From contig NZ_STGI01000019.1 in NCBI RefSeq assembly GCF_004804275.1, forward strand, positions 39,358 to 103,357: 64,000 nucleotides of DNA, in the 5' to 3' direction. The notes under the pieces are model-generated. The model was not told the DNA's origin and searched no databases. It saw only the letters and a program-made list of their open reading frames with translations. Positions 1 to 9,100 of this stretch are shown here, piece after piece (positions within the stretch are counted from its first letter, which is position 1; every line of letters starts with the position of its first letter). Origin of the DNA: Herbaspirillum sp. ST 5-3 (GTDB lineage: Bacteria > Pseudomonadota > Gammaproteobacteria > Burkholderiales > Burkholderiaceae_D). Both the position numbers and the translations under genes were made by a program.

Positions 1-633
1 GCTCATGAACGCCATGTTGACCTGATCGCCCAGCGGCAGATGCCCTTCCCCCTCGATTGCCTTGCTGTCCTTGGGCACAGGCAGCGACTCACCCGTCAAT
101 TCCGCCTCGGCGATCGCCAGTTCGCTTGCGTGAATGATCCTCGCATCGGCTGCGACGCGGTCGCCAGACTCAAGGAGCAGGATATCGCCCGCAACGACTT
201 CGCTCGCTGGAATCTCTTCCACCCGGCCGGCTCGCATGACCCGGGCTCGCGAGCTTGTCAGCCGCTGTAACGCAGCGATCGCCCCCGCGGCGCGTTGTTC
301 GAGCACATAACCGAGCGTGGCGTTGATGAACACGATAGCCAGAATCACGTATACATCGAGACCTTTTTCCATGAAAAAGGCGATCACTGCCGCAGCCAGC
401 AGGATGAGAATCAGGGGACTTTTGAATTGCTCCAGGAAAATCGCCAGCCGGGAGCGACCGCGCTTGACGGCCAGCTGATTCGGGCCATGTGTCGCAAGAC
501 GTCGTCTGGATTCCTTGAAATCGAGCCCGCTCTCGGTAGTATCGAGTGACGAGAGTACAGCATCAGGGGGCAAGGTAAACCAGGGAGTGTTAGTAGATGC
601 GCTGTGGTGCGGCGTGCGGTGTTGCGATGGCAT
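1..633 (-). CDS. P-type cation-transporting ATPase, N-terminal part (runs off window)
   Basis: The 211 codons from an ATG at 633 run leftward off the window edge, so only the N-terminus is seen. Residues ~15-70 look like a cation-ATPase N-domain (LATHGPNQLA). A first membrane hairpin follows at ~75-120 (two hydrophobic stretches around FMEKGLDVYV), then the actuator domain with the diagnostic TGES motif (AELTGESLPVPKDS) near residue 190. This pattern is typical of P2-type Ca2+/Mn2+-like or MgtA/PacL-like pumps of the inner membrane. The phosphorylation DKTG motif and the ion-binding helices lie outside the window, so the transported ion cannot be named. The start is supported by a good ribosome binding site, AAGGAG, eight bases upstream. 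The gene may be under oxygen-responsive control through the FNR-like box at 1280-1293, but that box is ~650 bases upstream, so the link is weak. Confidence 0.9.
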   Translation of the reverse strand, partial: MPSQHRTPHHSASTNTPWFTLPPDAVLSSLDTTESGLDFKESRRRLATHGPNQLAVKRGRSRLAIFLEQFKSPLILILLAAAVIAFFMEKGLDVYVILAIVFINATLGYVLEQRAAGAIAALQRLTSSRARVMRAGRVEEIPASEVVAGDILLLESGDRVAADARIIHASELAIAEAELTGESLPVPKDSKAIEGEGHLPLGDQVNMAFMS

Positions 634-1275
634 GCTTCACTCCTTCTGGCTTTCAATCCGGCGCAGGTTCCGTGAGAATCGCTTCGACCGGCGCCGGAGC
701 GGATCGCCCGTCTTTACTTTAATCTTGGCATCATTTATTCGGTGACCGCATCAACGTTACAGTCTATCCAGACGACGGCACAAATGGCCCTGCCTTATAC
801 CTGTCTCTGACTTTCCGCAAATTTGCGTAGCTTGTTTTGTACTTTTCTTTCGATAACAAGAAAAGTTTCCCCTGTCGATCAAACTAGGGGTCACTTCCTA
901 GGGTCTGTCTGGCAGGGCAAAACTGAAGCAGATGAGTCGATAGGCGGTGGGTCGAACTGATTTATCCGGGAAACAATGACGTCAGCAGAAACGCCTATTC
1001 CGGGAAACTTGCGACGAGGGCATGCGTAGTTTGATCATCGACGGATGCTTCACGGCGTACCGTGAAGGCTGAAGACTGGGGCGCTTTGGCGCGACGTATC
1101 CCTGCGCGTATTTATTGTTTGCACTTTGAAATGATGCAGAAAATTGTCCGGCCCCTTTCTTTGGTCCGCACTTCGGTACACAAAATACTTTTAGATTGAC
1201 CAAAGCACAGCCCCAATCCCGAGTTACCGGCGATTCTCAACATTCTGCATTGAAAGTAAATTCCGGGGCAGCGAG
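634..1275. other. Intergenic region without a supported gene
   Basis: About 640 bases between the ATPase start and the first copy of the duplicated cassette. I see no ORF with a convincing start and ribosome binding site. It contains two short perfect inverted repeats. ACTTTTCTT and AAGAAAAGT (841-849 and 858-866, loop 8) form an AT-rich hairpin. CTTCACGG and CCGTGAAG (1048-1055 and 1060-1067, loop 4) could be an operator or a hairpin. If the FNR-like box at 1280 is active leftward, this stretch would be a very long leader of the ATPase mRNA, or a decayed gene. Confidence 0.5.
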
Positions 1276-1380
1276 TGCATTGATTTTAGTCAAAGGAAGA
1301 ATTTCCTTATAGATCATGCACATAAAGAACCTTGTTCTGCGTTATCCACAGAAATATCCACGCAAAATGTGGGCAAGTCA
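1276..1380 (-). repeat. Promoter-like cassette, copy A (FNR-like box plus DnaA-like box)
   Basis: This 105-bp stretch aligns without gaps to 1757-1861, with roughly 70 percent identity by eye. Both copies hold an FNR/ANR-like dyad (here TTGATTTTAGTCAA at 1280-1293, one base from the TTGAT-N4-ATCAA consensus). Each also holds a DnaA-box-like TTATCCACA (here 1342-1350), exactly 62 bases from the dyad in both. The conserved order and spacing suggest a duplicated regulatory unit. The leftward orientation is inferred from copy B, which sits directly upstream of a leftward gene. Confidence 0.65.
1280..1293. promoter_or_regulatory. FNR/ANR-like binding site (copy A)
   Basis: TTGATTTTAGTCAA matches nine of the ten defined positions of the FNR/ANR consensus TTGAT-N4-ATCAA. 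No start codon lies at the usual distance on either strand, so its target is unclear. The ATPase gene to the left is the nearest downstream gene. Confidence 0.45.
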
Positions 1381-1387
1381 TCGGACT

Positions 1388-1423
1388 CATCATCGACACG
1401 GGAATGTTCGCGTGTCGATGATG
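1388..1423 (-). terminator. Strong hairpin downstream of the small 1457-1678 gene
   Basis: A perfect 13-bp inverted repeat (CATCATCGACACG / CGTGTCGATGATG) encloses a 10-base loop. It begins 34 bases after the stop codon of the leftward small gene. No T-run follows, so it is not a canonical intrinsic terminator. It may stabilise the mRNA 3' end, assist termination, or be a protein-binding palindrome. Confidence 0.45.
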
Positions 1424-1456
1424 AAGCCGGCGCTCATGTGATGTCGCGGACTGTCG

Positions 1457-1678
1457 TCAGGCTTCGACCCCGGCGAGCAGGCGATGTGCGAGCGCCTTGG
1501 CCTGCTCCAGCGCTTGCTCCGGACTGTCCGAAACGGCTTCGACGGTGTGCTGCGTGTCGTCGCTGCCTGCGCCGCGCTCGCGGCTGAGCATGACCACGCC
1601 GCGGAACTTGCCGTCGTCCTGCTCCTGAATATCCGCCTGCGCTATCCAATCCGCCTTGGTGTATTTGATGACTGTCAT
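1457..1678 (-). CDS. Small conserved-looking hypothetical protein, 73 aa
   Basis: I do not recognise a named family. The protein is soluble and mixed alpha/beta: an N-terminal strand-rich half (MTVIKYTKADW, then DDGKFRGVVMLSRE) and a C-terminal helix (SPEQALEQAKALAHRLL). This resembles small single-domain proteins of the DUF2188/HicB-like size class, but no active-site motif is visible. The start at 1678 is chosen over an in-frame upstream ATG because AAGGAGG lies seven bases before it. The FNR-like box at 1761-1774 is centred about 90 bases upstream of the start codon, a plausible distance for a class II activated promoter with a ~50-base leader. Expression under low oxygen is therefore a reasonable guess. 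A 13-bp hairpin lies just after the stop. Confidence 0.7.
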   Translation of the reverse strand: MTVIKYTKADWIAQADIQEQDDGKFRGVVMLSRERGAGSDDTQHTVEAVSDSPEQALEQAKALAHRLLAGVEA

Positions 1679-1756
1679 CACTGCCTCCTTCACGCATGAG
1701 CGTAGGACTGTGCAAGGCAGGAGATGTTCAGACCGCGCGCTTTCCAACGCAAGGCA

Positions 1757-1861
1757 TGCCTTGATTTTGATCAGACTGAAAATTTCCTTGCGGATCATGG
1801 AGATAGGCATGCTTGTCCTGGCTTATCCACAGAATTAGCCACAGGAAATGTGAGTAAGTGA
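1757..1861 (-). repeat. Promoter-like cassette, copy B (FNR-like box plus DnaA-like box)
   Basis: Second copy of the cassette at 1276-1380. It contains TTGATTTTGATCAG (1761-1774) and TTATCCACA (1823-1831), again 62 bases apart. It lies immediately upstream of the leftward 73-aa gene, which fixes the probable direction of transcription. The AATTTCCTT and GATCATG blocks between the boxes are also conserved between copies. Confidence 0.65.
1761..1774 (-). promoter_or_regulatory. FNR/ANR-like binding site (copy B)
   Basis: TTGATTTTGATCAG differs from the TTGAT-N4-ATCAA consensus at one position. Its centre is ~90 bases upstream of the ATG at 1678, compatible with activation of that gene by an FNR/ANR/DNR-type regulator. 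Confidence 0.55.
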
Positions 1862-2078
1862 AATACCCCTGACGACCGCTGCGATCTCTCGCATTAAAGT
1901 CAGTTGGAACAGCCAGGCTGGACACGGTGTAGAACGCTCTTTCTGATCGTGCGTATTGCGGCGGTAAAGTTGTTCTTTTTCGCAGCCTGGACGTCACTGC
2001 TGAATGGCTGCAACCACCGGCTGGAAAACGGTGACGACCGGACGCTCGTTATTATGAAGGTGGGGGATGCCTGAGAAC

Positions 2079-2256
2079 GGCCGATTGTGTTGAAAAACTT
2101 CGGAGAAATATTGGTCGGCTATCGGTAGGAGCGAACTAAGTCGCCGAAGGACAGAAAAAGCGCTGCCTTTTAATGGACTGATTTATTCAACAACTCGCAG
2201 TGCTGCAGTCGATTCGACTTCGATATTTGCTGCAGGATTTTTCAACAGAATCGGCC
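2079..2256. mobile_element. Short element with 19-bp terminal inverted repeats (MITE or IS remnant)
   Basis: GGCCGATTGTGTTGAAAAA at 2079-2097 is the inverted complement, at 18 of 19 positions, of TTTTTCAACAGAATCGGCC at 2238-2256. The ends and the TGTTGAAAAA motif resemble termini of IS5/IS1182-type elements. The 140-base interior encodes no transposase. I could not find a clear target-site duplication at the flanks, so an old internally deleted insertion or a large hairpin-forming repeat are both possible. Confidence 0.4.
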
Positions 2257-2279
2257 AAAAGCGGGCATACAACTACATT

Positions 2280-2305
2280 AAAAAGCGACTACTCGGTCGC
2301 TTTTT
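2280..2305. terminator. Bidirectional intrinsic terminator-like hairpin
   Basis: AAAAAGCGAC (2280-2289) and GTCGCTTTTT (2296-2305) form a perfect stem with a six-base loop, with A-run and T-run ends. It lies ~70 bases before the ycaO-like gene and just outside the inverted-repeat element. It would insulate the downstream gene from rightward read-through. Confidence 0.6.
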
Positions 2306-2375
2306 CGTTGCGGGACGCGCGCTTGACGGATAATAGCGGCCACATCATTTTGAGCACCATTTTTGGAAATCTCGC

Positions 2376-4592
2376 ATGGAAATCAAGGTCAATTTTCTCG
2401 ATAAGCTTCGTCTCGAAGCCAAGTTTGATGATTTCACGGTGGTGGCCGACCAGCCTATCCGCTATAAGGGCGATGGCTCGGCGCCCGGGCCTTTCGATTA
2501 CTTTCTGGCCTCATCGGCCTTGTGTGCAGCCTACTTTGTCAAATTGTATTGCGTGACTCGCAACATCCCAACCGAAAATATCCGCCTGTCGCAGAATAAT
2601 ATTGTCGATCCGGAAAACCGTTACCAGCAGATTTTCAAGATTCAGGTCGAGTTGCCGGCGGATATCTCTGACAAGGACCGTCAAGGTATCCTGCGCTCCA
2701 TCGATCGTTGTACGGTGAAAAAAGTGGTGCAAACCGGACCCGAGTTTGTGATCGAAGAGGTAGAGAACCTGGATGCCGATGCGCAGGCCTTGCTGACCTT
2801 GAAGCCGGCTGCCGACGCCAGCACCTATATTGCGGGCAAGGATCTGCCACTGGAGCAAACCATCGCCAATATGTCGGGCGTTTTGGCGGGCCTGGGCATC
2901 AAGATTGAAATCGCGTCGTGGCGCAATATCGTTCCCAATGTGTGGTCGCTGCATATCCGCGATGCGCACTCGCCGATGTGTTTTACCAACGGCAAGGGAG
3001 CGACCAAGGAAAGCGCGTTGGCGTCGGCGTTGGGAGAGTATATCGAGCGACTCAATAACAACCATTTCTACGCCGGTTCATTTTGGGGTGAAGACATCGC
3101 CAATGCGGCGTTTGTCCATTACCCGAATGAGCGCTGGTTCAAGCCGGGTCGCAAAGATGCGCTGCCGGCTGAAATTCTCGATGAATACTGCTTGAGCATT
3201 TACGATCCCGATGGCGAGCTACGTGCCTCGCACCTGGTCGACACCAACTCCGGCAATGTGGGGCGCGGCATCTGTTCGCTGCCCTTTGTGCGGCGGTCGG
3301 ACGGTGAAGTGGTGTATTTCCCGTCCAATCTGGTCGAAAACCTCTACGCCAGCAACGGCATGAGTGCCGGTAATACACTGGCCGAAGCGCAAGTGCAGTG
3401 CCTGTCCGAGATTTTCGAACGCGCGGTAAAGCGTGAGATCCTGGAAGGCGAAATGGCACTGCCGGATGTGCCGCACGACGTGCTGGCGAAATACCCTCGC
3501 ATTCTGGCCGGCATACAGGGGTTGGAAGAGCAAGGCTTTCCGGTGCTGGTGAAGGATGCGTCGCTGGGTGGAACCTATCCGGTGATGTGCGTCACCTTGA
3601 TGAACCCGCGAACTGGCGGCGTCTTTGCCTCGTTCGGCGCGCACCCAAGCTTCGAGGTTGCGCTGGAACGGAGTCTGACGGAATTGCTGCAGGGTCGCAG
3701 TTTCGAAGGCCTGAACGATCTGCCTCAGCCCACCTTTGAAAGCAACGCGGTGACTGAGCCAAACAACTTTGTTGAACACTTCATTGATTCCAGCGGTGTC
3801 GTGTCGTGGCGCTTTTTCAGTGCCAAAGCGAATTTCGATTTTGTCGAGTGGGATTTTTCCGGCCAGGGCCAAAACGACAAAATGAGTTCCAATGCCGATG
3901 AAGCCGCGACCTTGCTCGGCATTCTTGAAGACATGGGCAAAGAAGTGTACATGGCGGTGCATGACCAGCTGGGCGCCATTGCTTGCCGGATTCTGGTGCC
4001 AGGCTATTCGGAAATTTATCCTGTAGAAGATCTGATCTGGGACAACACTAACAAGGCGCTGTTGTTCCGCGAAGATATCCTGAACCTGCATCGCCTGGAC
4101 GACGCCAGCCTGGAAGCACTGCTGGAGCGTTTGAATAACAATGAGCTCGATGAATACTCCGATATCGCCACCTTGATCGGCATCGAATTTGACGAGAATA
4201 CGGAATGGGGGCAGCTGACCGTTCTCGAGTTGAAGCTGCTCATTCATCTCGCCTTGCAGCAACTCGAGGAGGCACACGACCTGGTGGGCGCCTTCTTGCA
4301 GTACAACGACAACACGGTCGAGCGCGGATTGTTTTATCAAGCCTTGAACGTGGTGCTGGAGGTGCTGCTCGATGACGAGCTGGAACTGGACGATTACGTC
4401 GTCAACTTCCGCCGCATGTTTGGCAATGCACGGATGGACGCGGTGCTAGGCTCAGTGGACGGCAGCGTGCGCTTCCATGGCCTGACGCCAACCAGCATGA
4501 AACTGGAGGGGCTCGACAGGCACCGCCGCCTGATCGACAGCTATAAAAAACTGCATATGGCGCGGGCCAACGTAGCCGCTATAGGCAGTTAG
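2376..4592 (+). CDS. OsmC / YcaO domain fusion protein, 738 aa
   Basis: Residues ~1-150 are an OsmC/Ohr-like domain (FDYFLASSALCAAYFVKLYC, with a cysteine near the usual peroxidatic position). Residues ~190-550 are a YcaO domain with its ATP/Mg-binding glutamate helices (ALGEYIERLNNNHF and AEAQVQCLSEIFERAVKREI). The C-terminal ~150 residues are helical and TPR-like. YcaO enzymes use ATP to activate backbone amides (azoline or thioamide formation) or, in E. coli YcaO, help RimO methylthiolation of ribosomal protein S12. The OsmC-fused subfamily is known as a domain architecture but has no settled substrate. No RiPP precursor, dehydrogenase or protease gene is adjacent, so a housekeeping role is likelier than natural-product synthesis. 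The start ATG has only a weak GGAAA ribosome site. Confidence 0.88.
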   Translation: MEIKVNFLDKLRLEAKFDDFTVVADQPIRYKGDGSAPGPFDYFLASSALCAAYFVKLYCVTRNIPTENIRLSQNNIVDPENRYQQIFKIQVELPADISDKDRQGILRSIDRCTVKKVVQTGPEFVIEEVENLDADAQALLTLKPAADASTYIAGKDLPLEQTIANMSGVLAGLGIKIEIASWRNIVPNVWSLHIRDAHSPMCFTNGKGATKESALASALGEYIERLNNNHFYAGSFWGEDIANAAFVHYPNERWFKPGRKDALPAEILDEYCLSIYDPDGELRASHLVDTNSGNVGRGICSLPFVRRSDGEVVYFPSNLVENLYASNGMSAGNTLAEAQVQCLSEIFERAVKREILEGEMALPDVPHDVLAKYPRILAGIQGLEEQGFPVLVKDASLGGTYPVMCVTLMNPRTGGVFASFGAHPSFEVALERSLTELLQGRSFEGLNDLPQPTFESNAVTEPNNFVEHFIDSSGVVSWRFFSAKANFDFVEWDFSGQGQNDKMSSNADEAATLLGILEDMGKEVYMAVHDQLGAIACRILVPGYSEIYPVEDLIWDNTNKALLFREDILNLHRLDDASLEALLERLNNNELDEYSDIATLIGIEFDENTEWGQLTVLELKLLIHLALQQLEEAHDLVGAFLQYNDNTVERGLFYQALNVVLEVLLDDELELDDYVVNFRRMFGNARMDAVLGSVDGSVRFHGLTPTSMKLEGLDRHRRLIDSYKKLHMARANVAAIGS

Positions 4593-4640
4593 AAAAATCA
4601 GATGCTAAGCGGCGTTCCGTCCGACTGACTTTAATACTAG

Positions 4641-5015
4641 CTATGTGAATTCGACCTGTTCGATGGTGCGCAGCAGCGTGGTCGGATTGAAGGGCTTGAC
4701 GATGTAGCCGGCGGCACCGTGTTGTACCGCTTCCATGACCGATGCGCGGTCGCTGTTGCCGGTGACCATCAGCACCTCGGTGCCGGGCAATTGTTCGCGG
4801 ATGCGCTTGAGCACGTCGAGGCCGCTGCAGTCCGGCATCGTGATATCGAGGCAAATCAGTTTCGGCCTGAGTTTTGCCGCCAGCTCCAGCCCGAGCTGTC
4901 CGCTGCCCGCGACGCCGACCACATCGTATTTATGTTCCATCAGAATGTGGCGCAGCATCGCGCGGCTGACGTCGTTGTCGTCAATAACGAGGACCGACAC
5001 CTGGGATGGGTTCAT
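4641..5015 (-). CDS. Stand-alone receiver (CheY-like) response regulator, 124 aa
   Basis: A single receiver domain: acidic pair in VLVIDDND, phospho-acceptor Asp57 in ICLDITMPD, the conserved T/S position in VTGNSD, and Lys in IVKPFNP. No output domain follows, so it acts through protein-protein contact or as a phosphate sink. The start at 5015 is separated by one base from the stop of the HD-GYP regulator upstream. This places it as the third gene of a leftward operon with that regulator and the hybrid kinase. A longer in-frame start would overlap the upstream gene by 100 bases and is rejected. Confidence 0.9.
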   Translation of the reverse strand: MNPSQVSVLVIDDNDVSRAMLRHILMEHKYDVVGVAGSGQLGLELAAKLRPKLICLDITMPDCSGLDVLKRIREQLPGTEVLMVTGNSDRASVMEAVQHGAAGYIVKPFNPTTLLRTIEQVEFT

Positions 5016-5016
5016 G

Positions 5017-6150
5017 TCATGCAACCGATTGCTGCGCGAATTCGACGTGGTCGTCGCTGTACTGTCGCGCGATTTCAAGGAACTGGTGTTCGATCTCGAT
5101 GAAGGCGTCGAACACATCCGGGTCGAAATGGCTGGCGCGCCCCTTGCGGATGATGGCCACCGATTCCTCGTGACTGAACGGTGGCTTGTACACGCGGCGC
5201 GAAATCAGCGCGTCGTAGACATCGGCCAATGCCATCAGGCGCGCGGCCACTGGAATCGCGTCGCCCTTCAGGCCTTGCGGGTAGCCACTGCCGTCCCATT
5301 TCTCGTGATGCGAATAGGCGATGTCGCGCGCGAAGGCGAGAAAGCCGTTGCTGCCGCCGAGATGCTTTTCCACCGCGATGATGGCGTCGCGTCCGTACAC
5401 GGCATGCAGCTTCATAGTCTCGAATTCATCCGGATCGAGCTTGCCCGGCTTGAGCAGGATGCGGTCGGGCACGCCAACCTTGCCGATATCGTGCAGCGGC
5501 GCCGACTTGAACAGCAGGTCGATGTTTTCCTCGGTCAGCACGGCTGAAAAACGCGGATGGTCGCGCAGCTTGCGTGCCAGCGCGGCGACATAGGCCTGCG
5601 TGCGGCGGATGTGATTGCCGGTTTCATTGTCGCGCGTTTCCGCCAGCGAGGCCATCGCGAGAATGGTGGCTTCCTGCATCTGCATGACCTGACGCGTGCG
5701 CTCGGCGACCAGGTGTTCGAGATGGGTATTCTGGTCCTTGAGGAACTGGCGCGCCTTCTTCAGGCTGAGCTGCGTCGCGACGCGCGCCAGCACGATGGGC
5801 GGGCTGATCGGCTTGGGAATGTAGTCCACCGCGCCCAGGCTCAAGCCCATTTCCTCGTCTTCCTGCTGGGTCTTGGCGGTGAGGAACATGACCGGGATAT
5901 CGGCGGTTTCGGGTGCGGCCTTCAGGCGGCGGCAGGTTTCATAGCCGTCCAGCTCCGGCATCATCACGTCGAGCAGGATCAGGTCGGGGTAGGGCGGCGC
6001 GGAGGCGATCTGCAGCGCCTTGAGGCCGTTGGTGGCGATCTTCAGCTTGTACTTGTCCTTCAGCAGCGCCGACAGCAACGAGATATTGTCCGGCGTGTCG
6101 TCCACGATCAGGATGGTTTGCTTGCGCAGACTGTCGAACGGAATACCCAT
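5017..6150 (-). CDS. HD-GYP domain response regulator (RpfG-type), 377 aa
   Basis: Residues 10-130 are a receiver domain with phospho-acceptor Asp61 (ILLDVMMPELDGY) and Lys113 (IPKPIS). A coiled segment (~130-165) leads to an HD-GYP domain at ~165-355 with His220-Asp221 (LHDIGKVGVPD), a second HH pair at 281-282 and the signature GSGYP at 287-291. The family hydrolyses cyclic di-GMP to pGpG or GMP with a bi- or trinuclear metal centre, and all visible motifs are intact. It sits 15 bases after the hybrid kinase gene and one base before the receiver gene, so phosphorelay control of c-di-GMP turnover by that kinase is the simplest reading. Confidence 0.93.
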   Translation of the reverse strand: MGIPFDSLRKQTILIVDDTPDNISLLSALLKDKYKLKIATNGLKALQIASAPPYPDLILLDVMMPELDGYETCRRLKAAPETADIPVMFLTAKTQQEDEEMGLSLGAVDYIPKPISPPIVLARVATQLSLKKARQFLKDQNTHLEHLVAERTRQVMQMQEATILAMASLAETRDNETGNHIRRTQAYVAALARKLRDHPRFSAVLTEENIDLLFKSAPLHDIGKVGVPDRILLKPGKLDPDEFETMKLHAVYGRDAIIAVEKHLGGSNGFLAFARDIAYSHHEKWDGSGYPQGLKGDAIPVAARLMALADVYDALISRRVYKPPFSHEESVAIIRKGRASHFDPDVFDAFIEIEHQFLEIARQYSDDHVEFAQQSVA

Positions 6151-6165
6151 CTGGACGCTCCTCTG

Positions 6166-9100
6166 CTAATCGATTGTGTATCCGGTTTGCTCCACGCCCG
6201 CCTGCAAGGCCGCCAGCGCAGCGTCAAAGTCGTAGTGGCGGGTGGCCCGCTCGATGCGCCGCCAGCTGTCTTCATCCAGCGCCGCGGCCATCAGGTGCGA
6301 GGAGTGCGCCAGCAGGTCGCTTGCCTCGGCATCCGATTCTTTCAGCAGCTGCGCGAAGCGCGAGATCATCGCTTGCACTTCATCCCTGTCGACCGGGAAA
6401 TTGCCGGCGTGCGGCGCGGCGCTCGGGGAGGGCAGCACCTTGTCGATCTCCGCCAGCAAGGCGCGCATGGTGTGGTCGAGTTCATCCAGCGAGGGCCGCA
6501 GCGCCTCGATGCCGGCGCCGCGGTGAATCTCCGCTTCCAGTTTGCCGCACTGCTGCCGGACGGTGGTTGCGCCCAGTAAGGCGGCCACGCCCTTGAGCGT
6601 GTGCGCGAGCCGTTCCGCGAGCATGCGGTCGTGATCCAGCGCCTGACGGATTCGTTCGGCGGTATCGCTCTGGTCTTCGCTGAAGCGCGCCAGCATCTGC
6701 AGATAGAAAGCGCGATTGCCGAGCGTGCGCGAGAGCCCGTCCCTGACGTCGATACCCTCGATCACGAGCTCGGACTCGTCGTCGGGCCGGCTGTCATCCA
6801 GCGCAACAACTTCCTCATGCGCGACATGCTGCGGACACCAGCGCGCGATCGCCCGGTACAGTTCGGCCGGACTGATCGGCTTGGCGAGATGATCGTTCAT
6901 GCCGGAGGCAAAGCAGCGCTCGCGCTCTTCCACCATCGCATGGGCGGTCATCGCGATGATGGGCAATACATCGAAACGCGGGTCGCTGCGAATGCAGCGC
7001 GTGGCTTCATGGCCGTCCATCTCCGGCATCTGCACGTCCATGAACACCAGGCCGTAGTAGTCGGGTCCGGCGGCGTCGAGTTTGTCCAGTGCGATGCGGC
7101 CGTTGGCGGCGATGTCGATCCGGATGCCGACCGCGTTCATCAATTCGGCGGCGATCTGCTGGTTGATTTCATTGTCTTCGACCAGCAGGATGTTCAGGTC
7201 GCGGAAGCGCGGCGCATGCTCGTTGGCACCGGCCATCTCGCTGCGCGCTTGCGGCGCGAACAGTTCGACCAAAGTATCGACCAGTGTCGATACATTGACC
7301 GGCTTGACCAGGAAGCTGTCGGCCTGCGCATGCTCGATGCGGTAACGCGATTCCTCGCGGCCATGCGAACTGAGCAACACCATGCGCGGCGGCGCGGTCA
7401 GCGTGTCGTCGCCTTTCACCGCGCCGATCAGGTCGACGCCATCCATGCCGGGCATGTACAGGTCAGTAAACACCACGCTGTAGGGCTGCGTACCGTCGGC
7501 CGCGTGGATCATGTCGAGCGCCTGGCCGGCGCTGGCGGCCAGCTCGACCTGCACCGGCAATATCGCCAGGCTGTCGGCGAGCACCTGGCGTGCGACGGGA
7601 TTGTCGTCGACCACCAGCACGCGCATGCCGTCGATGATGGCGGGCACCGCGCGACGCCGTTCCAGCGATTCGGCCAGGCCGAACCAGGCGGTGAAGCGGG
7701 CGGTGGTGCCCACGCCGGCTTCGCTCTCCAGCCAGATGGTGCCGCCCATCAGTTCCACCAGCCGCTTGGCGATCGACAGGCCGAGGCCGGTACCGCCGTA
7801 CTTGCGGGTGGTCGATTCGTCGGCCTGGCTGAAGGCGCGGAACAGCTTGGCGGTCTGCTCCTGCGACATGCCGATGCCGGTGTCGCGCACCAGGAATTGC
7901 AGCTGGATCTTGTCGGCGCTGGCATCGAGCCGGCGGCAGGAGACGAATACCTCGCCGCGTTCGGTGAACTTGATGGCGTTGTTGATCAGGTTGATCAGGA
8001 TCTGCCCCAGGCGCAGCGGGTCGCCCACCAGCCCGCGCGGCACATCGAGCGGAAACTGGAACACATATTCGAGCCGCTTCTCGTGGGCCTTGGCGCCGGT
8101 CACGGTGGCGACGTTGTTGAGCACATCGTCCAGGTTGAAACTGACGCGCTCCATGTCGAGTTTGCCGGCTTCGATCTTGGAGAAGTCGAGAATGTCGTTG
8201 ATGATGCCGAGCAGCGAAATGCCGGCGCTGCGGATCTTCTCCACATAGTCGCGCTGCTTGGGATCGAGTTCGGTGCGCAGCGCCAGGTGCGTCATGCCGA
8301 TGATGGCGTTCATCGGCGTGCGGATCTCGTGGCTCATGTTGGCGAGGAACATCGACTTGGCGCGCGTGGTTTCCTCCGCGTGGCGGCGCGCCAGCTCGGC
8401 TTCCTTCAGTTCGGCCTGGATGCGCAGGCGCTCCAGGCGGATGCGCTCGGCCATGCTCTGCTTGAGGCTGTCTTCCAGCGCCTTGCGCTCGGTGATGTCG
8501 GTCATGAAGGACAGCGTCGCGGGCTTGCCTTCCCATTCGATCATGACCGCGGACAACTGCACCCAGGCGATCGCGCCGGTCTGGTTGTTGACGACGCGGA
8601 ACTGGTAGTACTGCTCGACCTGTTCGCCGCGCAGGCGGCGCATGTGGTGATCGATCACCAGCGGCCGGTCGTCGGGATGGATGGCGGAGACGAAGGGCAG
8701 CGCAAACAGTTCTTCCCGCTCATAGCCGGTGAGCTGGAACAGGCGCGGATTGCCGAACACGATGCGGCCGTCCTGTACAACGAGAATGCATTCGGTGACG
8801 TTGTTGACCACCTGGCGGTAATGCTCTTCGGACTTGTTCAGGTCTTCTTCGAGCTGACGGCGCTTGGTGATGTCCATCGCCACCCAAACCGTGCCGCGCG
8901 AGAGGTCCTTGGGATTGACGGCCCGTCCCGACATGTAGGCCCAGAACAGGCTGCCGTCCGCGCGTCGCATCTGCAATTCGGTCTCGAACGCCGCACCCTT
9001 GCTGACCGCCTTGGCCACGGCGGCGCCGGTCTTCAGGTATTCCTCGCGCGACGGGTAGAAGGGTTCGAGCGACATGCCGAAGGGGTCGCCGCGCTCGACG

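Noticed and set aside
982..1203. 73-codon minus-strand ORF in the left intergenic region
   Set aside because: Starts with TTG, has no ribosome site and an unstructured composition; kept only as part of the intergenic description.
1342..1831. DnaA-like boxes as a possible replication origin
   Set aside because: Only one good box in each copy, no AT-rich unwinding element, and no dnaA, dnaN, parAB or rep gene nearby.
2376..4592. YcaO gene as the core of a RiPP (TOMM) biosynthetic cluster
   Set aside because: No precursor peptide, E1-like partner, dehydrogenase, protease or transporter is adjacent; the OsmC fusion fits the stand-alone subfamily.
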